This document shows positions 39,024-46,699 of a stretch of DNA of 64,000 bases, piece after piece (within the stretch, counting starts at the first letter, position 1; each line of letters opens with the position of its first letter). Both the position numbers and the translations under genes were made by a program. This stretch comes from Amycolatopsis cihanbeyliensis (GTDB lineage: Bacteria; Actinomycetota; Actinomycetes; Mycobacteriales; Pseudonocardiaceae). The notes under the pieces were generated by a model. The model had not been told where the DNA came from and searched no databases. It saw only the letters and a list, made by a program, of their open reading frames with translations. Where the stretch lies: positions 3,750,501 to 3,814,500 of the forward strand of contig NZ_VFML01000001.1 in assembly GCF_006715045.1 (NCBI RefSeq), read 5' to 3'.

Positions 39024-40388
39024 CCCTAAGTCGGGGGAGAATGACGCGGAAGCGGGCGCCGCCGAGAGGGCTGTCGATGATGGTGACCTCGCCGCCGTGC
39101 TGGGTGGCGACCGCCTGCACAATGGCAAGGCCGAGGCCGGAGCCGCCATCCTTGCGGGCGCGAGCATGATCCAGGCGCACGAACGGCTCGAACACCGCCC
39201 GCCGGTCACCCGGTGCGATCCCTGGACCGTCGTCGTCCACCTCCAGCACGGCGGCCTCCCTGGTCGCGTGCAGGCGCAGCTCGACCCTGCTGCGCGCGTG
39301 CCGGATGGCGTTGCGCACCAGGTTGTCGACCAGCCGCCGCAGCCCGGCCTCGTCCCCGGTGCAGGCCAGCGAGTCCGGCACGCTGGTCCGCACGGGGACC
39401 TCGCCGGTCGCCGCCAGGTCGCCGCCAGGTCGCCGCCAACCTCGCAGAGGAGCGCGGCCAGGTCGAACTCGGCCGGTTGCCCGGCCCCGGATTCCTCGGC
39501 CCGCGCAATGGCCAGCAGTTGCCCGGCGGTGTGTTCCAGTCGCTCCTGCGCCCGCAGGCTGCGCGCGAGCACCCGCGGCAGGTCGGTGGGGTCGTTGCGG
39601 CGCGTAGCGACCTCGAGGGTGGTGCGCAGGGTGGCCAGCGGGCTGAGCAGCTCGTGCGAGGCGTCGGCGAGGAACCGGCGCTGCCTGCGCACACCCGCGG
39701 CCGAGCGCTGCAGCAGGTCGTCCAGGGTGGCGATAAGGGTCTCGATCTCGGTGCCCGCCGAGGTCGCCTCGAGTCGCGGCGGCGGGTAACTGCCTGCGGA
39801 CTCGGCCGCCTGCCTGCGCAGCAGGTCCACGGGGCGCAGGGACCGGCCGAGCGCCAGCCAGACCAGCACCCAGATACCCGCCGCGAGCAGCGGAACGGCC
39901 GCCGCGGCGATCCCGGTGACGGTGCCGGCCGCCTGCCGGACATCGGCAAGCGGGGCGGCGATCAGCACCCGCACCGCGCCGTCGTGCTCTCGGTGGATCA
40001 GCCACCCGGCACCGAGTCCGGCGAGGTCGGAGCTGCCGGTGACCCAGCCGTCACCCGGTGGCGAGGTGCCGGGGTCGGTGTGGATGTCGATCTGGTCCAG
40101 GTCGGCCGACTGCCGGACCGCGTGCCGGGAGGCCGCCAGCACGGTCCCGTCCGAGCGGCTGACCCGGAGCAGCCGCTCGGTGGTGCGCGCGTCCACCAGG
40201 GTGCGCAGGGCGTCCGGGTCGGCAGCGCGGCGCGCGATGGCCTCCGCCTCCGTGGCGAGGTCGGCCGCCAGCCGCTCGCGCAGAGAGTGTTCGGTGGCGG
40301 CAGCGAACGCCCACGCACCCAGCGCCAGCCCAAGGACCGCGATCAGAGTGGCGGCCACGCTGACCCGCATCCGCAGGGTGCGCATCAC
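38950..40388 (-). pseudogene. sensor histidine kinase, frameshifted by an 11-bp tandem repeat
   Basis: The N-terminal frame gives a membrane sensor (helix about 10-30, extracytoplasmic loop, helix about 160-182), HAMP and HisKA with ADASHELLSPLATL (His245). After three tandem copies of GGTCGCCGCCA (39406-39438, plus strand), the frame is lost. The next frame continues exactly with LRRLVDNLVRNAIRHA, EVDDDGPGI and GGSGLGLAI, the HATPase_c N, G1 and G2 boxes. Removing one 11-bp copy restores a 475-residue kinase. The start is GTG 40388, overlapping the response-regulator stop (GTGA). As it stands the product loses its ATPase domain. Confidence 0.88.
39406..39438. repeat. three tandem copies of an 11-bp unit inside the kinase gene
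   Basis: GGTCGCCGCCA occurs at 39406-39416, 39417-39427 and 39428-39438 without a mismatch. Two copies encode the in-frame Gly-Gly-Asp-Leu-Ala-Ala-Thr sequence; the third shifts the frame. Slipped-strand mispairing explains it best. Confidence 0.93.
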
Positions 40389-41059
40389 CGCTCGGCTTCG
40401 ATCAGGTAGCCGACTCCGCGGACGGTCCGGATGGTGTCCAACCCGAACGGCCGGTCCACCTTGTTACGCAGGTAGCCGATGTAGACGTCCAGGATCCCGG
40501 GGTTGCCTTCGAAGTCCCAACCCCAGACCCGGTCGCGTAGCTCGTGCCTGGGCACGACGGTGCCCGGCCGCTCCAGCAGCGCGTGCAGCAGGGTGAACTC
40601 CCTTACCGAAAGGCTGATCTCGGTACCGGCCCGGCGGCAGGTGTGCAGCCTGAGGTCGAGTTCGAGGTCACCGGCCCGCGCCGGCGGGAGCGTGTTCGCC
40701 CGTGGCCGCCGGATCAGCGCGCGCAGCCGGGCGAGCAGCACTGAGAAGTCGAAGGGCTTGCCGAGGAAGTCATCGGCTCCCAGGTCGAGAGCGTCCCGAT
40801 CGTCCCGCACCGCGTTGCGCACGGTGAGCATGAGCACGGGTGTCCAGTCCGCCGTCCGGCGCAGCTCCTGGCAGACGGCGAAACCGTCCATCCCGGGCAG
40901 CAGCACGTCCAGCACGATGGCGCTGTAGTTGCCCTCCCGCGCCAGCCACAGCGCCTCGCGGCCGTCGTGCACGATGTCGACGGTGAACCCCTCGTCGGTG
41001 AGCCCTTCGGCGATCGCCTCGGCGAGCGCCTCCTCGTCGTCGACCACAAGAATCCGCAT
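40385..41059 (-). CDS. OmpR/PhoB-family response regulator
   Basis: 224 residues. The receiver domain carries DDEE, phospho-acceptor Asp51 in IVLDVLLPGMDG and Lys in DFLGKPF. The winged-helix output domain is intact (LSVREFTLLHALLERPGTVVPRHELRDRVWG... VYIGYLRNKVD). Its stop overlaps the kinase gene, so it is the regulator of that pair. It is intact while the kinase is broken, so it may be unphosphorylated or receive phosphate from another donor. Confidence 0.95.
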   Translation of the reverse strand: MRILVVDDEEALAEAIAEGLTDEGFTVDIVHDGREALWLAREGNYSAIVLDVLLPGMDGFAVCQELRRTADWTPVLMLTVRNAVRDDRDALDLGADDFLGKPFDFSVLLARLRALIRRPRANTLPPARAGDLELDLRLHTCRRAGTEISLSVREFTLLHALLERPGTVVPRHELRDRVWGWDFEGNPGILDVYIGYLRNKVDRPFGLDTIRTVRGVGYLIEAER

Positions 41060-41083
41060 ACGGCCTCCAGCTGCCGCCCGGCC

Positions 41084-42141
41084 TCAGCCGGCGAGCAGTT
41101 GCGCCAGCACCAGGCCGACCTCGGTGGTGACCTCATCCTCGGGCGGGTTCGCGTTGCTGGCAACGACGAGCACCGACCGCGGCCGCTCCAGCTGCACGAT
41201 GGTGGCGCCGAAGCCGAAGTCGTTCAGCCCGCTGGTGCCGCGCCCGCGCACCCCGTCCACGGCCTGCTCCGGGGCCTGCTCCGGGGCCACGGCGTCCAGC
41301 AGCAGCTCCGTGGACTCCGGCCGCAGCAGCGTGGAGTCCCGCAACGCCTGCCACCAGGTGCGCAGGTCGCGCACGGTGGCGGCGATCCCGCCCCCGCCGA
41401 GCAGCGCCCAGGTCGGCTCCCAGTACGCCGGGTTGTTCCTGCCGTGCACCGAGCCCTCGTACCCGGTGGCCACCGGGAGGCCGCGCAGCGTCTCGCTGCC
41501 GTAGAAACCGGTGTGCCGCAGACCCGCCGCGGCGAACAGGTCACCGACCACGCTGGTGAACTCCCTGCCGGTGACCTCCTCGACCAGGATCGCGGCGAGG
41601 GTGTAGCCGGAGTTGGAGTACGCCTCCCCGGTACCCGGCCGGAACACCAACTCCTGATCGAGGATCCGCCGCAGCGCCACCGCGCGGGTCATCGGTTCGA
41701 AGTCGCCCTCGGTGTCGTGGTACTCGCGCACCCCGAGGTGTGTTCGAGCAGCTGCCGCACGGTGATCTCCCGCTTGTCCGCGGGGACATCCGCGAGCAGC
41801 TCGCCCAGTGAAGTCCCCAGCTCGAGCAGCCCGTCATCGACGAGGTGCAGCACGGCGGCGGCCGTGAAGCTCTTGGCGATCGAGCCGATGTCGAAGACCG
41901 TGCTCACCTCGTTGCCGGTACCGGCCTCCCGGTCGGCGAGGCCCAGCGCGTGGCTCTCGGTCCCGGCGGGGTGATCGACCAGGAAGGCACCGCTGAAGCC
42001 GGTGTCCCGCAGGTGCTCGGCGTAGCCGGAGATGGTGCTGACCCCGTCCGGCACGGGCGGCAGCGACGGCCCGCAGGCGGCCGTGCCGAGGACCACGAGC
42101 GAAACAGCGAACCGGGTGGCAGGGGGGTGTGCTCGTCTCAT
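41084..42141 (-). pseudogene. serine hydrolase (beta-lactamase/DD-peptidase-like lipoprotein), frameshifted
   Basis: The first frame gives a lipoprotein signal (MRRAHPPATRFAVSLVVLGT-AAC) and the Ser-x-x-Lys motif in GSIAKSFTAAAV, ending near LLEHTSG. The second frame continues VREYHDTEGDFEPMT... with AYSNSGYTLAAILVEE (the Tyr-x-Asn motif) and a normal C-terminus. One base is missing at a G run (C4 at 41731-41734 on the plus strand); five would restore the frame. The class is the class C/S12 beta-lactamase family. A homopolymer miscount in sequencing is possible. Confidence 0.85.
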
Positions 42142-42311
42142 GCCGCGGAGTGTGCCCACCACTCGCCAAGAACAGCCCAAGACCGCTGCTGGTGACTGGC
42201 GGTGGGGTGGGCCCTACCCGGGAATGCGGTGCCGTCCCCAGTGTTTTCGCGGCGCGTGACCAGCAGGCTCTGTGGTGTCCAAACGCACTGCGGAAAGCTG
42301 GGGAGCGTGCC

Positions 42312-43292
42312 TTGTCTTCTGTCCTGCACACCACCCGCGGCTGGCACCGGCCGTTGCTGGTGAACACCGCGCTGATGCTGTCCCTCGTCGCGGTGTCGAT
42401 CGTGGGCCTGCTCGTCGACGACCGGGCGTTGCTCGGCGAGCCGGTCTGGGTGAAACCGCTGAAGTTCGGCCTGTCCTTCGCCGTGTACGCGGCCACCCTT
42501 GCCTGGCTGCTCGGCAGGCTCACCAGGGCCAGGCGGTTCGGCTGGTGGGTGGGCACCGTGTTCGCCGTGGTCGGGGTGATCGAGGTCGGCGTGGTGGCCT
42601 TCGCCGCGGCGCGCGGCACCTTCAGCCACTTCAACCAGAGCGAGGAACCAGCCAACCAAGCCGTCCAGACGATCTTCAACCTGGGCATCCCGGGAATCTT
42701 CGTCGCCAACCTGATCATCGCGATCATGGTGCTGTTCCAGCGCACCGGTGACCGGGCACTGACCAGGGCGATCCGCACCGGGCTCGCGATCTCCACGGTG
42801 GGCATGTTCCTGGCGTTCTGGATCGTCTCGGTGAACGTCGAGGACCCCCGGCAGGTCACCGACGCGCGGGGCGAGACGATGCCGATGGTGGGCGGTCACG
42901 GGGTTGGCACGCCCGATGGCGGCGGGCTGCCGATCCTGAACTGGAGCACCGAGGGCGGCGATATGCGGGTACCGCACTTCGTCGGCCTGCACGGCATCCA
43001 GGTGATGCTGCTGCTGGCGATCGGGCTGACCGCGCTGGCGACCCGGTACGTCTGGCTGCGGGACGAGCGGACGCGGGCCAGGCTGGTCGGGGTCGGCGCC
43101 GCGGGCTACTCGGGGCTGCTGGCGGTGGTGACCTGGCAGGCCATGCGCGGCCAGTCGCTGATCCACCCGGACGCGGCCACCCTGACCGCCTTCGGCACGG
43201 TGGTGGTGCTCACCGGACTGGCACTGGCCACAGTGGTCGCCGCGGGCAAACGCGCCGCGGCCCGGTCCGAGGAACCGGCGCTGACCAGGTAG
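42312..43292 (+). CDS. hypothetical multi-pass membrane protein, 326 aa
   Basis: About seven to eight hydrophobic helices (LLVNTALMLSLVAVSIVGLL, WWVGTVFAVVGVIEVGVVAFA, LIIAIMVLF, LAISTVGMFLAFWIVSV, VMLLLAIGLTALA, LTAFGTVVVLTGLALATVVAAG). A conserved loop carries MVGGHGVGTPDGG and HFVGLHGIQ, whose His residues could bind haem or metal. The start is a TTG at 42312, chosen because GGGGAG lies six bases before it and the open frame upstream is unlike protein. No family name is known to me. A perfect terminator hairpin follows. Confidence 0.75.
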   Translation: MSSVLHTTRGWHRPLLVNTALMLSLVAVSIVGLLVDDRALLGEPVWVKPLKFGLSFAVYAATLAWLLGRLTRARRFGWWVGTVFAVVGVIEVGVVAFAAARGTFSHFNQSEEPANQAVQTIFNLGIPGIFVANLIIAIMVLFQRTGDRALTRAIRTGLAISTVGMFLAFWIVSVNVEDPRQVTDARGETMPMVGGHGVGTPDGGGLPILNWSTEGGDMRVPHFVGLHGIQVMLLLAIGLTALATRYVWLRDERTRARLVGVGAAGYSGLLAVVTWQAMRGQSLIHPDAATLTAFGTVVVLTGLALATVVAAGKRAAARSEEPALTR

Positions 43293-43300
43293 CGAACGAA

Positions 43301-43337
43301 AGCAGCTGCCCCCGGGACCGGCCCGGGGGCAGCTGCT
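43301..43337. terminator. strong bidirectional terminator hairpin
   Basis: AGCAGCTGCCCCCGGG (43301-43316) pairs perfectly over 16 bp with CCCGGGGGCAGCTGCT (43322-43337), with a five-base loop. It lies between the convergent membrane-protein and DUF397 genes. Confidence 0.9.
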
Positions 43338-43341
43338 GTGT

Positions 43342-43533
43342 TCAGGCCCGCACGGCCGCCAGGAACGCGGACCACCCCTCGGCCGGGACGGTCAGCATGC
43401 CGCCGTCGCGGTCCTTGGAGTCCCGGATCCCGACGACTCGCGGGCGGTGGGCGACCTCGACGCACTCGTTGGCGGTGGTGTTGCTGTAGCTGCTCGTGCG
43501 CCACACGGCATCGGCCAGGTCGGAAACGGGCAT
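43342..43533 (-). CDS. DUF397-domain protein
   Basis: 63 residues with the complete DUF397 signature: WRTSSYSNTTANECVEVAHRPRVVGIRDSKDRDGGMLTVPAEGWSAFLAAVR. The ATG at 43533 follows GGGAG at good spacing; a GTG four codons upstream is an alternative. DUF397 proteins pair with XRE/DUF5753 regulators, and such a gene lies immediately upstream on the same strand. They modulate antibiotic production and development in Streptomyces. Confidence 0.92.
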   Translation of the reverse strand: MPVSDLADAVWRTSSYSNTTANECVEVAHRPRVVGIRDSKDRDGGMLTVPAEGWSAFLAAVRA

Positions 43534-43550
43534 ATGTGCTCCCACTCGGA

Positions 43551-44429
43551 TCAGGTTGTCGTGTTCGACAGCACGGAAATGAGCTCCACGGTCTCCCGTG
43601 GACTCATCGCGACATTCCGCAGGCTGCCGAAGGCAAGGCTATACGGCCGCACATCCTCGGCTCGCTCCAAATACACCCCACGACCGAGTAGTTCGACATA
43701 GCCGACATCCGAGTCGGCGGGGCTCCCTTCGAAGCCGAGGATGCTGAACGGTACGCCCGTCGCCGGGTAGGCACCCGCGCTCGCCGGGATCACCCGCAGC
43801 CGCACATTGGGCAGCGCGGCCAGCTCCAGCAGTCGCCCGCGCTGCCGCCGCATGACCTCCGCACCGCCCACCTCGACATGCAGGGCGGCCTCGGTCAGGA
43901 TCGCCTCCACCTGGAGCGGGGTGTCATCGGTCAACCTGCCCTGCCGGTGCATCCGGGCGTCCAGCCGGTCCTGCTCGGCCTCCACGGGCAGCGCCGGAAC
44001 GGAGGCGCGATCCAGCGCGGCGCCGTACTCAAGCGTCTGGAGCAGCCCGGGCACCACGTCCACCTTGAACGTCCGCAGCTTCGTGGCCTCGGCCTCGAGC
44101 TGCACGTAGTCCAGCACGTCGGCGTCCAGCGCGCCCTCTTTGACCGACTCCCACCAGCCGGGCGCCTGCGCGATCTGCGCGCTGTTGAACAGGGCCTCGC
44201 GTTCCTCCTCGTCGATGCCGTAGACGAGTGCCAGGGTCACCACGTCCGCGGGCCGGATCGGCGGGGTCGCGGCCTCCAGCCGGGACTGTTTCGCCCTGGA
44301 CCAGCCCGCGCGGGAGGCGACGTCCTCCTGCTTGTAGTCGGTCCGGGCGCGCCACTCGCGCAGCACGCGGGCGATCCGCCGCAGCCGAACATTGGGCGAT
44401 GGGGCCTCCGTGGCCGGGCCGTCGGTCAT
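43551..44429 (-). CDS. XRE/DUF5753 transcriptional regulator
   Basis: 292 residues. The N-terminal HTH (LRRIARVLREWRARTDYKQEDVASRAGWSRAKQSRLE) is followed by the DUF5753 ligand-binding-like domain (ATKLRTFKVDVVPGLLQTLEYGAAL ... TEAALHVEVGGAEVMRRQ ... SILGFEG). GGGAGG precedes the ATG at 44429; the frame is open farther upstream. It forms the usual two-gene unit with the DUF397 gene 17 bp downstream. Two palindromes upstream may be its operators. Confidence 0.93.
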   Translation of the reverse strand: MTDGPATEAPSPNVRLRRIARVLREWRARTDYKQEDVASRAGWSRAKQSRLEAATPPIRPADVVTLALVYGIDEEEREALFNSAQIAQAPGWWESVKEGALDADVLDYVQLEAEATKLRTFKVDVVPGLLQTLEYGAALDRASVPALPVEAEQDRLDARMHRQGRLTDDTPLQVEAILTEAALHVEVGGAEVMRRQRGRLLELAALPNVRLRVIPASAGAYPATGVPFSILGFEGSPADSDVGYVELLGRGVYLERAEDVRPYSLAFGSLRNVAMSPRETVELISVLSNTTT

Positions 44430-44503
44430 CCGTGCCTCCCTGCGGGTCTGTCCCGGTGAACGCCGTGAGCGTAGCGAAGCCGCGGGCAGTCTCACGTTCA
44501 CCC

Positions 44504-44528
44504 ACACGTGTAGTTCTGAGAATTCTCA
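44504..44528. promoter_or_regulatory. two palindromes upstream of the XRE regulator
   Basis: ACACGTGT at 44504-44511 and TGAGAATTCTCA at 44517-44528, both perfect. They lie 75-99 bp upstream of the DUF5753 regulator start and within 235 bp of the divergent small-gene operon, so either could be bound by this regulator. The rest of this 307-bp gap shows nothing further. Confidence 0.4.
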
Positions 44529-44736
44529 TGTCGATTCCAGTTGCAGTCACTCGATATGTACATGATGGTTGACGAGTACAACGACGCGGAGGAGGCGAGA
44601 TGGCGATCGCCACCGTTACCCGGACTCGCCCGGCGAACCCACAGCGCCGGGCATATGCGGGCGGCACGTGTCGAGCCCGAAGGGCCGCGACACCCTGGCT
44701 CCACGTGCCGCCCGCCCCCGAGCAGGGACGGCGACC

Positions 44737-45066
44737 ATGACCGACCCGCATATCGCGGCGCTGGTCCGCTCGATGGACGAAGGTTTCCGGTTCCTGCACC
44801 TGCGGGACGGTGCCGAGGTCACCGCGATCCACGCCGAGCGCTGGCGGCACGGCGCGGTGGACGCCTTCACCGTGCGGGAGCCGGAGATGGCGTTCGGCCT
44901 GCGGCTGCGCACCGAGGACTACCCGCACGGCGATCCGCTGTGGCAGCGATGCGGTTCGGTCGCCGAGGTGGTGGCCGGATTGCTGGAGCTACCGCCGCAC
45001 GGTGGGCCCGGCGCGCCCACGCGGACGGCGGGCGCCCGGATGTGGCTGCCGAGCGATGTCCGGTGA
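44737..45066 (+). CDS. hypothetical protein, 109 aa
   Basis: A soluble protein with no known domain (MTDPHIAALVRSMDEGFRFLHLRDGAEVTAIHAERWRHGAVDAF). It contains several Trp and Arg residues and the segment FRFLHLRDG, which also occurs in small proteins of unknown function beside DUF397/XRE loci. AGGGA lies before the ATG at 44737; upstream open sequence lacks a start. It overlaps the next small gene by 11 bp, suggesting a short rightward operon of three genes. Confidence 0.65.
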   Translation: MTDPHIAALVRSMDEGFRFLHLRDGAEVTAIHAERWRHGAVDAFTVREPEMAFGLRLRTEDYPHGDPLWQRCGSVAEVVAGLLELPPHGGPGAPTRTAGARMWLPSDVR

Positions 45067-45274
45067 ACGCGTTGCCTGGCGAGGTGCCCTGCACGGCGAG
45101 GTGCGGCACCGGGTGCTTGCCGGTGGTGAGTTGCTGCACGCACTGGGGCGAACGTTCGGGGTGTCCTGCTGCGGGGTGGTGTGCGTGCGTGGCACACCCG
45201 GCCGCGACTGCGCCTACTGCCCCGCCTGCTGGCCTCGCCCGACGAACGGATGGTTCACCCCATCCGGATACTGA
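45056..45274 (+). CDS. small Cys-rich hypothetical protein, 72 aa
   Basis: Begins MSGERVAWRGALHGEVRHRVLAGGELLHALGRTFGVSCC and contains five further Cys residues, including CAYCPACW, which could form a zinc site. It has no recognised family. Its start overlaps the upstream gene by 11 bp and its stop is 18 bp before the HTH gene, which supports co-transcription. Codon bias is weaker than in the flanking genes. Confidence 0.45.
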   Translation: MSGERVAWRGALHGEVRHRVLAGGELLHALGRTFGVSCCGVVCVRGTPGRDCAYCPACWPRPTNGWFTPSGY

Positions 45275-45292
45275 GCGGAAAGGAATCGCGAG

Positions 45293-45529
45293 ATGGAACC
45301 GCCGAAAATCGAGATTCTCACCGGCGTCCCGGAAAAGGGTGTGCGGCTCACCGGCCCCGCCAGAGCGAAACTGGCTGACGATATGCGGAAGGTGTACGAG
45401 CGCGGCGCCACCGTGCGGGAGATCGCCACGGCGATGGGGCGTTCCTACGGTTCCGTGCACCGGCTGCTCACCGAGGCCGGGACGGTATTCCGCGCCAAGA
45501 CCGGGAAGCCGCCAGCACCCCCTGGCTGA
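45293..45529 (+). CDS. small helix-turn-helix protein, 78 aa
   Basis: 78 residues with an HTH of the resolvase/Hin type in LADDMRKVYERGATVREIATAMGRSYGSVHRLLTEAGT. The N-terminus (EILTGVPEKGVRLTGPARAKLA) is conserved in a family of short actinobacterial HTH proteins of unknown targets. AAAGGA precedes the ATG at 45293. It is the third gene of a short rightward cluster, possibly its regulator. Confidence 0.8.
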   Translation: MEPPKIEILTGVPEKGVRLTGPARAKLADDMRKVYERGATVREIATAMGRSYGSVHRLLTEAGTVFRAKTGKPPAPPG

Positions 45530-45550
45530 TATCGGCGGATTCGGCCGACT

Positions 45551-45814
45551 TCACCGCTCGGCGGATTGTTTCGTACAGCTGGCCGTGGACACGATGGCGC
45601 TGGATCGTTGGTCGAGGCGGAGAGGCGTCATGGTGTCAGCAGCCCGGCCGGCAAGGAAGTACCCGGCCACCACGGTGAGGACATTGCCGTACAGCACCCC
45701 CGGCTTGGTCAGCGAGTAGTGCCGCACGAGCGCGGCACGCAGTCCCTCACCGGCGGCGCCGGCCGCGAGGTTGGCATCCCTGCCCGGTCTCGTGGAAGTC
45801 GACGTACCTGTCAT
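45551..45814 (-). pseudogene. ctaB: truncated protoheme IX farnesyltransferase (ctaB) remnant
   Basis: From the ATG at 45814 the frame reads MTGTSTSTRPGRDANLA... and then RAALVRHYSLTKPGVLYGNVLTVVAGYFLAG, an unmistakable start of CtaB/UbiA-type prenyltransferases (YYALTKPGVLYGNVL). Full proteins have about 300 residues and nine helices; here the similarity stops after about 55 residues, and unrelated sequence leads to a stop at 45551. So only the first helix remains. It follows the broken TetR gene on the same strand. Confidence 0.8.
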
Positions 45815-45870
45815 GGCCACTCCCGCGCAGGCGCGTTCATCGATCGGTACCCGGCGCGGAAGAAGGCGGC

Positions 45871-46506
45871 TCATGCCCGCACTCCATGCACGAACAGGTC
45901 GACCAGCCACTCGGCCGGCTCGCCCGGCTCGGACGGTGAAGTCCCGCCGGGCGGGTCCACATGCGATGCCAACCGCCCGCCGTCGAGCAGCCCCTGGGCC
46001 AGGCTCAAGAAGGGACCAGGCCAGGAAACCCGCATCCCCCGAACGGAACTCGCCCGAGGCGATCGCCCCGGCTATCGCCGAGCGCACCGGCTCATGGGTG
46101 GCGGCGAGGAACTCTCCGGTCAGCGACTCATGGTGGCGCTGATCGATAAAACGAAGCGCGTCGTGCAGCGCCTCCATCCGCCGGCCACGGCCGGGCTCGG
46201 TGCAGATCCACCGTGCGGCCGCGCGCAGCCTGCCCTCCCCATCGGTGCGGTGGCCGCGGCCATCGCCCGGGTCAACCCGGCACGCACCCGCACCAGCGAG
46301 TGGTGCAGGATCGCCACGACCAGTTCTTCCTTGCCCTGCGGGAAGTGGTAGTACAGCGCGGGTTTGGCCACTCCCACCTCGCGGGCGACCCGCTGCAACG
46401 AGACCGCGCGGTAGCCGAGCCGCACCAGGTGCTCCTCCGCGACATCCATGATCCGCTCACGAGTCGCCGCGCTGCTCCCACCGGCGCCTACCCCGGGTTC
46501 CGCCAT
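45871..46506 (-). pseudogene. TetR-family regulator with two frameshifts
   Basis: From the ATG at 46506, ATRERIMDVAEEHLVRLGYRAVSLQRVAREVGVAKPALYYHFPQGKEELVVAILHHS gives a normal TetR HTH. Near 46230 the frame breaks and continues in another frame with RMEALHDALRFIDQRHHESLTGEFLAATHEPVRSAIAGAIASGEFRSGD. At a GGG run (46012-46014, plus strand) it breaks again, and the third frame ends FLSLAQGLLDGGRLASH...WLVDLFVHGVRA with a stop at 45871. All three parts together form one ordinary TetR protein of about 210 residues. Confidence 0.82.
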
Positions 46507-46517
46507 AGCCCGGCAGC

Positions 46518-46533
46518 TACCTACCGGAAGGTA
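46518..46533. promoter_or_regulatory. TetR-type operator TACCTACCGGAAGGTA
   Basis: A 16-bp palindrome with one mismatched pair, twelve bases upstream of the broken tetR start. The TACCTNCCGGNAGGTA form is widespread for TetR autoregulation. The operator has survived while the gene has decayed. Confidence 0.7.
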
Positions 46534-46614
46534 AGCCGAGCTCTCGGGGCTGTTTCGCGGCGAACGCGGCACGATCGGCGGGTGGGAGCCATTCCCGCTA
46601 TCACAGCCGACAAG

Positions 46615-46695
46615 CCCTGAACGTGGCTTTCCGGGCATCAGGCGTACCGAACGGACCGATCGGGACGTCTGACGTCGCGAAAGCCACGTTCAGGG
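46615..46695. repeat. 81-bp element with 17-bp perfect inverted ends
   Basis: CCCTGAACGTGGCTTTC (46615-46631) is the exact reverse complement of GAAAGCCACGTTCAGGG (46679-46695). The 47-bp interior has weak symmetry of its own (ATCAG...CTGA). It lies just downstream of the CHAT gene stop (46700). It could be a terminator, a MITE-like non-autonomous element or a dispersed intergenic repeat; I see no second copy in this window. Confidence 0.7.
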
Positions 46696-46699
46696 TCCT

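Noticed and set aside
42129..42311. The upstream open part of the membrane-protein frame as its N-terminus
   Set aside because: It overlaps the 5' end of the divergent hydrolase gene and reads as Cys/Pro/Gly-rich nonsense; TTG 42312 has a ribosome binding site at the right distance.
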